A DNA stretch of 36,909 bases, taken from positions 1 to 36,909 of the forward strand of contig JAOZPF010000001.1 of assembly GCA_029932895.1 (NCBI GenBank), given 5' to 3'. The DNA is from Anaerolineae bacterium. GTDB lineage: Bacteria > Chloroflexota > Anaerolineae > B4-G1 > DUEL01. Positions 31,760 through 36,909 of the stretch are shown piece after piece (the first letter of the stretch is position 1; the number at the start of each line of letters is the position of its first letter). The notes below the pieces were generated by a model. The model was not told where the DNA came from. It made no database searches and saw nothing but the letters and a program-made list of their open reading frames with translations. The position numbers were made by a program, and so were the translations under genes.

Positions 31760-32625
31760 TATGGGATTCGACGTTTCTGCAGGCTCTCGTAGGTCACCAG
31801 GCCGAGCCCGTCGGGGCCGATGTGGGAGGCGAGCACCGCCCCATAGACCAGGATGGGAAAGGAAGTGTCCGGGAAGAACCCTGCCAATCGTTCCCGGAGC
31901 AGCGATGTCTCGTCGGTGGGATAGGAGACGCTTTGCAGGATCGCCATCTCTTTGATATCGGTGAACTCGCCTGCGAACTCGACCAGCTTGTCCAGCCCTT
32001 TTTCCCGGCTGCGGACCTTTTCCATAGGGATGATCTCGCCACCCTCTATAGCCAGGAACGGCTTGATGCCCAGCATAGTCCCGAGGATGCACTGGGACTT
32101 GGTGATATGTCCACTCCGCTCCAAATAGTCCAGCGAATCAGTGAACATGACGACATAGATATGGGAGATCATTCCCCGAATGTCACGGACGACCTCACCC
32201 AGGCCGAGGCCGGTCTGGGCGAGTTTGGCCGCCTCGCGAGCCAGGATACCCAGTCCGATCGAGGTGGATTGCGAGTCCATCACCTCGATATCGCAGCGGC
32301 CGAGGAAAGTGTCGGCAGCAGCGCGGGCGTTGCGCCAGATCGGGCTGAGCGGCGCGGAGGAGTGGATAGAGAGGATATAGTCCGTCGTGCGGGTGAGTTT
32401 TTGGTACACCTTCTTAAAGTCGGCCACGGTTGGGCCGACGATGACGGGGCGCTCCCTTTCCCGCTCCATCCGGGCCAACAGTTCCTCGTTCCGCGAGCCA
32501 TCGGTGTCCTGATAGACCTCGTCCCCTATCTGCACGCTGAGGGGAACGACGGTGATATCTAGTTCCTGGGCTAATTTGTGGTTCAGTTGGGCGTTACCAT
32601 CGGTGACGACGTGCACTCTGGACAC
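31759..32625 (-). CDS. DegV family protein (FakB-like), copy 2
   Basis: A 288-residue DegV-family protein directly after fakA and coupled to the first DegV gene. Family features: VTDGNAQLNHKLAQELDITV, IVGPTVADFKKVYQKL, ILSIHSSAPLSPIWRNA, VMDSQSTSIGLGILA, DYLERSGHITKSQ, and the C-terminal YGAVLASHIGPDGLG. The N-terminal TDS ligand loop of typical members reads TDGN here, so ligand contacts may differ from the neighbouring copy. Start GTG 32625 with AAGGAGG just upstream. The two copies may serve different fatty acids, as FakB1 and FakB2 do in Staphylococcus (inference). Confidence 0.9.
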   Translation of the reverse strand: MSRVHVVTDGNAQLNHKLAQELDITVVPLSVQIGDEVYQDTDGSRNEELLARMERERERPVIVGPTVADFKKVYQKLTRTTDYILSIHSSAPLSPIWRNARAAADTFLGRCDIEVMDSQSTSIGLGILAREAAKLAQTGLGLGEVVRDIRGMISHIYVVMFTDSLDYLERSGHITKSQCILGTMLGIKPFLAIEGGEIIPMEKVRSREKGLDKLVEFAGEFTDIKEMAILQSVSYPTDETSLLRERLAGFFPDTSFPILVYGAVLASHIGPDGLGLVTYESLQKRRIP

Positions 32626-32778
32626 AGAGCCTCCTTGTGGCTGTTTGGAGTATTTTGGCTAGATATCTCTGGATACCCGGCGATGTGGTCGAAGCTCCTT
32701 TCACTATCATCTGGCGCTAGGTGAAATTCGTGACCTGATGTGCAGAATCAGTGCTTCTTTTGTCCTGTATGTGAGCAG

Positions 32779-34416
32779 TTACTCCACGGAAATGATATAG
32801 AAATAGTGAGGTTGTCCTCCCTCAACCACCTCAAACTTCTGGTCGGGGTACTTTTCCTGCAGCGTTTCGGCCAGGGCTTCGGCGCTGGCCTGCGAGATGC
32901 CATCCCCAAAGTAGAGGGTGACGATCTCTAGCTCCTTTGTGCCCATCCGTTCCAGCAGCTTTTCCACGGCCTCCTCAGGCGAGTCGGCGACGATGTCGAG
33001 CTCGCCGTCGTGGATGCCGATGATTTGCCCCTGGTGAATCTCGACAGAGTTGAGGACGACGTCGCGGGTGGCGGTGGTGACCTCGCCGGTATGGACCTCC
33101 TGCGCTGCCTCCCACATTTCCTCGGCATTCTCCTCCAGGTCGGCCTGGTAGTTAAAGGCCAGCAGGGCTCCGATGCCCTGGGGGATGGTACGGGTGGGGA
33201 CGACGGTGGCCCGCTTTTCACTCACTTCGGCAGCCTGCCGGGCGGCCATGATGATGTTTTTGTTGTTGGGCAGGATGATGACCCGGTTGTGGGGTACGCT
33301 AGCCACGGCCTGGAGGATCTCCTCCGTGCTAGGGTTCATCGTCTGCCCGCCCTGGACGACGGCGGCTGCGCCGAGGCTGGCAAAAACGCGGGCCAGCCCC
33401 TCTCCGGCTGCGACGACGACGACGCCGATCTCGGTGGCCGACATCGGCGGGCTGACGACCGGAGGGCGCTCCCGCCCGGCGACGAACTCCTGGTACTGGG
33501 CCTGCATGTCCTCCACCACCACGTCCTGGAGCGAGCCCAGCCTGACCGCATAGCTGATGGGCACACCGGGGTCGGGGACGTGGACGTGGACCTTGACGGC
33601 GGTTGGCTCTCCCACCACCAGTGCGCACTCCCCCATAGCATCTATATCCTGACGAATTGTCTCCACCTTCAGGTCCTGCCCGACGATGATGAACTGCACG
33701 TCGTAGCCATACTCCGCCTCGGCCGCGGCGGGCCCGGCGGAGAGGTCCACCGCTCGCAGCAATCGCAGGTCCTCGGCCACACTCTCCCCGTTCATGCCGC
33801 GCAGCATTCCTTCAAAGATGACATAGAGCCCCTGTCCCCCAGCGTCCACCACCCCTGCCTCGGCCAGTACCGGCAGTAGGTCCGGTGTGTGGGCGACGGC
33901 CTCGCGGGCCCGCTGTACCATTCGCTCCAGCACCAACGCCGTGTCCTCCGTCTCCGCGGCGGTCTGCTCGGCCTCCTCAGCCACCTCCCGGATCACAGTG
34001 AGGATGGTCCCCTCTACGGGGTGGACGACGCCTTTGTAGGCGGTTCTAGCGGCCTCGGCGACAGAGGTGGCCAGTTTCTTGGCTGTCAGCACCGCCTCCT
34101 CTTCCAACCCCCGCGCCACGCCCCGCCAGATCTGGGAGAGGATCACCCCAGAATTGCCCCGCGCGCCCATCAGCGCACCGTGAGCTACCTGGCGGGCAAT
34201 TTTACCCACGTGCCGTTCGGGCGAATCCGCCACCTCGTTCCAGGCTGACTGCATCGTCAGCACCATATTGGTGCCGGTATCGCCGTCGGGGACGGGAAAG
34301 ACGTTGAGGGCGTTGATGGTCTCCTGGTGGTGCCGTAGCCATGCCAGCCCCGCGCCGACCAATTGTTTGAACTCTTGCCCATCTACAACCAGTTGTATCT
34401 CTCGTTCACCAGCCAC
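32779..34416 (-). CDS. fakA: Fatty acid kinase FakA (DhaL-domain protein, YloV-like)
   Basis: A 545-residue FakA/YloV protein. FakA phosphorylates fatty acids held by FakB (DegV) proteins to acyl-phosphates for phospholipid synthesis. The N-terminal DhaL ATP-binding domain shows NALNVFPVPDGDTGTNM with the Asp residues that bind Mg-ATP, then GALMGARGNSGVILSQ and EAGVVDAGGQG. The middle domain (VQFIIVGQDLK) and the C-terminal Fak domain (VIILPNNKNIIMAARQAAEV) follow. Start GTG 34416, preceded by AGGAAT. It is 13 nt after the Asp23 gene and is followed by two DegV genes, so the full kinase/binding set is in one operon. Confidence 0.94.
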   Translation of the reverse strand: MAGEREIQLVVDGQEFKQLVGAGLAWLRHHQETINALNVFPVPDGDTGTNMVLTMQSAWNEVADSPERHVGKIARQVAHGALMGARGNSGVILSQIWRGVARGLEEEAVLTAKKLATSVAEAARTAYKGVVHPVEGTILTVIREVAEEAEQTAAETEDTALVLERMVQRAREAVAHTPDLLPVLAEAGVVDAGGQGLYVIFEGMLRGMNGESVAEDLRLLRAVDLSAGPAAAEAEYGYDVQFIIVGQDLKVETIRQDIDAMGECALVVGEPTAVKVHVHVPDPGVPISYAVRLGSLQDVVVEDMQAQYQEFVAGRERPPVVSPPMSATEIGVVVVAAGEGLARVFASLGAAAVVQGGQTMNPSTEEILQAVASVPHNRVIILPNNKNIIMAARQAAEVSEKRATVVPTRTIPQGIGALLAFNYQADLEENAEEMWEAAQEVHTGEVTTATRDVVLNSVEIHQGQIIGIHDGELDIVADSPEEAVEKLLERMGTKELEIVTLYFGDGISQASAEALAETLQEKYPDQKFEVVEGGQPHYFYIISVE

Positions 34417-34429
34417 GTGATATTCCTAT

Positions 34430-34786
34430 CTAGTCGGGGTCGGATATCCTCAGCCCCTCGACATGGACGTTGACTTCGGCGACCGGAACGCCGAGGTTCT
34501 TTTCGACTGTGTACTTGACCACGTTCATAGCGCTTCGTGCTACCGAGGCAATGCGGGTGCCATATTCGATGATGACGTACAGGTCGATATAGATCTGGCC
34601 GTCCTTGACCCGGACCACGACGCCGCGTCTGCTCTCCGAGGAAAGGACGTTGGCAATGCCTGTCGGCAGGTCCTTGGGCACTGTCCCGACGATGCCGTAG
34701 GAACGTATCACGGCTTTGTGGGCCAGGCTGGCGATGGCTATAGGGGAGACCTCGATTCGTCCTTGTGGCCTGATTTTCTCTTTCAT
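34430..34786 (-). CDS. Asp23/Gls24 family (DUF322) protein, YloU-like
   Basis: A 118-residue Asp23-family protein. RIEVSPIAIASLAHKAVIRS at the N-terminus, VVRVKDGQIYIDLYVIIEYG in the middle and VAEVNVHVEGLRI at the end fit the family well. Start ATG 34786 (MKEKIRPQG) follows TGGAGTCGGA. It heads the operon with fakA and lies divergent from rpmB, the same order as rpmB / yloU-yloV in Bacillus subtilis. A membrane or lipid-related role is inferred from the FakA linkage. A longer upstream frame overlaps the rpmB promoter and is rejected. Confidence 0.92.
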   Translation of the reverse strand: MKEKIRPQGRIEVSPIAIASLAHKAVIRSYGIVGTVPKDLPTGIANVLSSESRRGVVVRVKDGQIYIDLYVIIEYGTRIASVARSAMNVVKYTVEKNLGVPVAEVNVHVEGLRISDPD

Positions 34787-34805
34787 TCCGACTCCATTCG
34801 CCTGT

Positions 34806-34834
34806 TTGCGAAAAATGTATTCCTGTGGTATGAT
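34806..34834 (+). promoter_or_regulatory. Promoter of rpmB
   Basis: TTGCGA (34806-34811) and TATGAT (34829-34834), 17 nt apart, located about 27 nt upstream of the rpmB ribosome-binding site (GGGGAGTACAAG). The -10 is good and the -35 is moderate. Confidence 0.65.
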
Positions 34835-34867
34835 GTCGCCCGTTAGCAAGAACCAGGGGAGTACAAG

Positions 34868-35050
34868 ATGGCCAAGTGTGAGATGTGTGGTAAAGGCCCC
34901 CAGTTTGGGCACAATGTGAGCCACTCCAAGCGAGCGACTAACCGCCGTTTCAATCCCAACATCCAGCGGGTGCGGGTGATGGTGGACGGCAAGGTGCGCC
35001 GCATGCGGCTCTGCACCCGTTGTCTGCGCACGTTGAACAAGGGTGCATAG
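34868..35050 (+). CDS. rpmB: 50S ribosomal protein L28, zinc type
   Basis: A 60-residue L28. MAKCEMCGKGPQFGHNVSHS is the canonical N-terminus. Four cysteines (CEMC near residue 4 and CTRC near residue 49) form a zinc ribbon, so this is the zinc-binding (C+) form. The middle, KRATNRRFNPNIQRVRV, is the standard rRNA-binding strand. Single-gene transcript with its own promoter and terminator, divergent from asp23-fakA. Confidence 0.97.
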   Translation: MAKCEMCGKGPQFGHNVSHSKRATNRRFNPNIQRVRVMVDGKVRRMRLCTRCLRTLNKGA

Positions 35051-35077
35051 ACAGGCGACTGACCGTTTTCTTCATCG

Positions 35078-35110
35078 CGCCGGCCCATACAGGGGCCGGC
35101 GTTTGGTTTT
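35078..35110 (+). terminator. Intrinsic terminator of rpmB
   Basis: A 9-bp GC-rich stem (35078-35086 CGCCGGCCC with 35093-35101 GGGCCGGCG, 6-nt loop) is followed by TTTGGTTTT. It begins 27 nt after the rpmB stop. Confidence 0.85.
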
Positions 35111-35205
35111 AAAGGCCGATGTCCAATCAGGACAGTATGATACAACGGAATGGGCAGAAAATCAAGGGTTGAGGGCGGCCTGTTTCGCGACCCCTCACAG
35201 TTGAC

Positions 35206-35979
35206 TCACCCCAGGGCGTTGTCGAGAAACATCATGACCAGGAAGCCGAGGATCACGCCCCACGTTCCCTCCTGTTCGAACCCCCGGCTGTGAGTCTCGG
35301 GGATGATCTCATCGGAGACGACATAGAGCATCGCGCCAGCGGCAAAGGCGAGCCCCCACGGCAGGAGTGGTTTCATCAGCGTGACCGCCGCCACGCCGAA
35401 AACGCCGGCGATGGGCTCCGCCATGCCGGAACCGAGGGCGTACAGCAGCGCCTTGCCGCGAGGCCACTTTTCCCGCACCAGCGGCAGCGCCACAGCCAGT
35501 CCCTCCGGCATGTTCTGCAGGCCGATGGCGATCATCAGGGCGATGGCGTCGGAGAGTCGCTCCGTGCCGAACCCCACCCCCACGGCCAGTCCCTCTGGAA
35601 AGTTGTGCAGGGTGATGGCGATGATGAGCAGCCACACTCGCCGTAGGTGGGAGGATGGCCCTTCCGCTCCCTTGATAAAGTGGGTGTGGGGCAGGGCGTG
35701 ATCGAGGATGGCGAGGAAGAAGGCGCCGATCAGGATGCCCAGGGTCGCTGGCCAGATGCCTCCCAGTTCGATGGCGGGCACGATCAGGCTGAATGCGGTG
35801 GCAGCCAGCATGACCCCAGCGGCGAATCCCAGCAGTCCGTCCAGCAGCCGTTCCGAGATGTGCGTGGTAAAGAGGATGGGCAGTGCGCCGACACCGGTTG
35901 CGAATCCTGTCAGGAGGGTGCCGCAGATGCCCATCAGGATGTGGTTGTTGCCAAAGAGCTGGAGGAACAGGTTCTCCAT
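35206..35979 (-). CDS. ZIP-family divalent metal transporter
   Basis: A 257-residue integral membrane protein of the ZIP (ZupT-like) family, importing Zn2+, Fe2+ or similar ions. About eight membrane segments are expected. The metal site in TM4 is ITLHNFPEGLAVGV (His125, Asn126, Glu129) and in TM5 is LQNMPEGLAVALP (Gln155, Asn156, Glu159). The loop between TM3 and TM4 has three histidines (DHALPHTHFIKG), as in many ZIP proteins. Start ATG 35979 after GGGGAGAA. It has its own promoter (36015-36043) and is monocistronic here. Metal preference is not evident. Confidence 0.92.
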   Translation of the reverse strand: MENLFLQLFGNNHILMGICGTLLTGFATGVGALPILFTTHISERLLDGLLGFAAGVMLAATAFSLIVPAIELGGIWPATLGILIGAFFLAILDHALPHTHFIKGAEGPSSHLRRVWLLIIAITLHNFPEGLAVGVGFGTERLSDAIALMIAIGLQNMPEGLAVALPLVREKWPRGKALLYALGSGMAEPIAGVFGVAAVTLMKPLLPWGLAFAAGAMLYVVSDEIIPETHSRGFEQEGTWGVILGFLVMMFLDNALG

Positions 35980-36014
35980 AAATGTGTTCTCCCCTCGACT
36001 GGGCAGGTGGTTGT

Positions 36015-36043
36015 AGTATGGCAGGGGACATCGTTCCTGTCAA
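36015..36043 (-). promoter_or_regulatory. Promoter of the ZIP transporter gene
   Basis: On the minus strand a perfect TTGACA (36038-36043) and CATACT (36015-36020) are 17 nt apart, about 35 nt upstream of the start codon. No Zur-like or Fur-like palindrome was obvious. Confidence 0.75.
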
Positions 36044-36075
36044 GTGGGGCCGGATCGAGCGGGATCGATCTTGCT

Positions 36076-36209
36076 GGCGGCGGACCGGCTAAAGCCTCCA
36101 TTCCATTCGGCGTGTTTCTATGAACAGGCTGTCGCCGAGGGTTGGGCCGAGGTCGGCGGCGGACCGGCTAAAGTCTCCATTCCATTCGGTGCGCTTTTAT
36201 GAGCAGGCC
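36076..36209 (+). repeat. Pair of 55-bp imperfect direct repeats
   Basis: Copy 1 is 36076-36130 and copy 2 is 36155-36209, 79 nt apart start to start. The first 34 bases (GGCGGCGGACCGGCTAAAGC.., then TCCATTCCATTCGG) differ at one position; the last 21 bases, ending ATGAACAGGCT or ATGAGCAGGCC, differ at about six. Confidence 0.85.
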
Positions 36210-36233
36210 GCAACTGGCGTGCTCGTTGCTGCT

Positions 36234-36242
36234 TGGTATAAT
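36234..36242 (+). promoter_or_regulatory. Extended -10 promoter element upstream of the ThiF-like gene
   Basis: TGGTATAAT contains a perfect TATAAT (36237-36242) preceded by the TGN extension. No good -35 hexamer is found 16-18 nt upstream. The predicted transcript would carry the 9-nt repeat array and the palindrome in a leader of about 120 nt. Confidence 0.55.
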
Positions 36243-36259
36243 GAGCCAGCGGATTGTAA

Positions 36260-36304
36260 GCGGATGAAGCGGATGAAGCGGATGAAGCGGATGGAGCGGA
36301 TGAG
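36260..36304 (+). repeat. Five-copy 9-nt tandem repeat (GCGGATGAA)
   Basis: Three perfect units GCGGATGAA (36260-36286) are followed by GCGGATGGA and GCGGATGAG (to 36304) and then a decayed GCGGGGGTA. The array lies in the presumed leader of the downstream gene. Translated it would give a Lys-Arg-Met triplet pattern with no match I recognise. Confidence 0.9.
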
Positions 36305-36310
36305 GCGGGG

Positions 36311-36336
36311 GTAGGGGCGAACCTGTGTGTTCGCCC
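36311..36336. repeat. Short palindromic element GTAGGGGCGAAC..GTTCGCCC
   Basis: An 8-bp inverted repeat (36315-36322 GGGCGAAC with 36329-36336 GTTCGCCC, 6-nt loop) preceded by GTAG. Elements of this form recur as dispersed repeats in many bacterial genomes; here only one copy is in the window, so the dispersed nature is from memory, not from this sequence. Confidence 0.6.
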
Positions 36337-36369
36337 GGACTGGGCGGATGCGCAGTGGGAGGTTGCATT

Positions 36370-36909
36370 ATGCTGAGCCAAGGGGAACAGGAGCGTTTCG
36401 CACGGCAGTTGGTGCTGGAGGGGGTGGGAGAGGAGGGGCAGGAGCGGCTCAAAGCTGCCCGCGTGCTGGTCGTGGGCGCGGGGGGACTGGGCTCTGCAGC
36501 CTGTGCCTACCTGGCCGCCGCCGGGGTCGGCACGCTGGGGGTGGTGGACTCGGACCTGGTCTCGCTCTCTAACCTCAATCGGCAGGTGCTCTACGCCACC
36601 GCTGACCTGGGCCAGCCCAAGGCGGTCCTGGCAGCGCGGCGGCTCCAAGCCCTCAACCCCGCCCTGCAGGTGGTCCCTTATGCCGAGCGGCTGGTGGCGG
36701 CCAGGGCGGAGGAACTGGCAGCCTCGTACGACCTGGTGGTGGAGTGTTCAGATACCTTCGAGACCAAGTTCATGGTCAATGCGGCCTGCGTGCGGGTAGG
36801 CACGACGCTGGTATGGGCCTCGGTACTGGCCTGGGAGGGGCAGATGTCGGTGGTAGTGCCGGGCCAGGGGCCTTGCTACCGCTGTCTTTTTTCCCCCACT
36901 GTTGATCTG
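36370..36909 (+). CDS. ThiF/MoeB/HesA-family E1-like adenylyltransferase (cut by window edge)
   Basis: The first 180 residues of an E1-like enzyme that adenylates the C-terminal Gly-Gly of a sulfur-carrier protein (ThiS, MoaD or similar) for thiamine, molybdopterin or related pathways. ATP site: VVGAGGLGSAACAYLAAAG (GAGGLG at 36-41), Asp60 in VVDSDLVSL, NLNRQ at 68-72, Lys84 and the CSDTF motif with Asp128. The first half of a zinc knuckle, CYRC (Cys169, Cys172), is at the window end. Start ATG 36370 with GGGAGG about 7 nt upstream. The pathway cannot be assigned without the downstream genes. Confidence 0.92.
   Translation, partial: MLSQGEQERFARQLVLEGVGEEGQERLKAARVLVVGAGGLGSAACAYLAAAGVGTLGVVDSDLVSLSNLNRQVLYATADLGQPKAVLAARRLQALNPALQVVPYAERLVAARAEELAASYDLVVECSDTFETKFMVNAACVRVGTTLVWASVLAWEGQMSVVVPGQGPCYRCLFSPTVDL

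Larger units (their letters stand above)
35980..36369. other. 390-bp repeat-rich intergenic region
   Basis: No convincing gene. The region holds, in order, the ZIP promoter (minus), two 55-bp direct repeats, a TGN-extended -10 element (TGGTATAAT, 36234-36242), a five-copy 9-nt tandem repeat and a short palindrome, and then leads into the ThiF-like gene. Small open frames across it (for example 36120-36314) are made of the repeats and have no recognisable product. Confidence 0.7.

Noticed and set aside
36260..36304. CRISPR-like array
   Set aside because: The units are 9 nt long and directly abutting without spacers; this is a simple tandem repeat, and no cas gene is present in the window.
36120..36314. 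Small protein rich in Lys-Arg-Met in the right-hand spacer
   Set aside because: Its C-terminal part is the translation of the 9-nt tandem repeat and its start is inside the direct repeat. No ribosome-binding site or homology is recognised.

Overview
This window looks like chromosomal DNA from a GC-rich bacterium, most likely a Chloroflexota member (Anaerolineae-like). That assignment is an inference. It rests on the high GC content, a leucine T-box leader, genes with Gram-positive-type order (rpmB / asp23-fakA-degV-recG and asp23-nusB), a MurF-Alr fusion, a SHMT-GcvT fusion and short simple repeats at gene ends. Almost the whole window is housekeeping and central-metabolism coding sequence with short spacers. 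I saw no CRISPR array, phage genes, insertion sequence or rRNA.

Layout. 1-15293 lies entirely on the minus strand. From its upstream end it reads: an operon with a consensus promoter, rpmF-fabD-fabG-asp23-nusB and a COG2403/cyclic-2,3-diphosphoglycerate-synthetase-like P-loop protein; a membrane-anchored alpha/beta hydrolase; a thiolase-fold protein with its DUF35 partner; a ClC-type anion transporter with CBS and TrkA-C domains; a DUF72 protein, an OsmC protein and a DUF2148 ferredoxin-like protein; a GT4 glycosyltransferase, yraN and miaA; and finally leuS (cut by the left window edge) behind its own promoter and T-box leader. A divergent promoter pair at 15344-15467 separates this block from the plus-strand block 15502-26508. 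That block holds a 1069-residue SHMT/T-protein fusion, tRNA-Val(UAC), a D-2-hydroxyacid dehydrogenase, a MurF-Alr fusion, gcvH-gcvPA-gcvPB and idi. 26518-34786 is again minus strand, one long probable operon: asp23-fakA-degV-degV-recG-coaD-coiled-coil gene-PAP2 phosphatase. The right end holds rpmB (+), a ZIP metal transporter (-), a repeat-rich 390-bp gap and the start of a ThiF/MoeB-type E1-like gene (+).

How the genes work together. The window encodes every glycine-cleavage component except the L-protein (P as two subunits, H, T) together with SHMT, so it holds most of the glycine/serine/one-carbon module. T-protein and SHMT, which share 5,10-methylene-tetrahydrofolate, are one polypeptide. 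Fatty-acid elongation (fabD, fabG) and fatty-acid phosphorylation (FakA plus two FakB/DegV proteins) are also present, as are peptidoglycan precursor functions (MurF-like, Alr) and translation genes (leuS, rpmF, rpmB, miaA, tRNA-Val).

The most unusual signals are: the SHMT-GcvT fusion, whose ~210-residue middle segment aligns without gaps to the T-protein folate domain but lacks its catalytic aspartate; a thiolase-like protein with Gly where the nucleophilic Cys should be, paired with a DUF35 protein lacking its zinc cysteines; a MurF moiety with an altered DAYNANP motif; and related heptamer repeats sitting exactly at stop codons.
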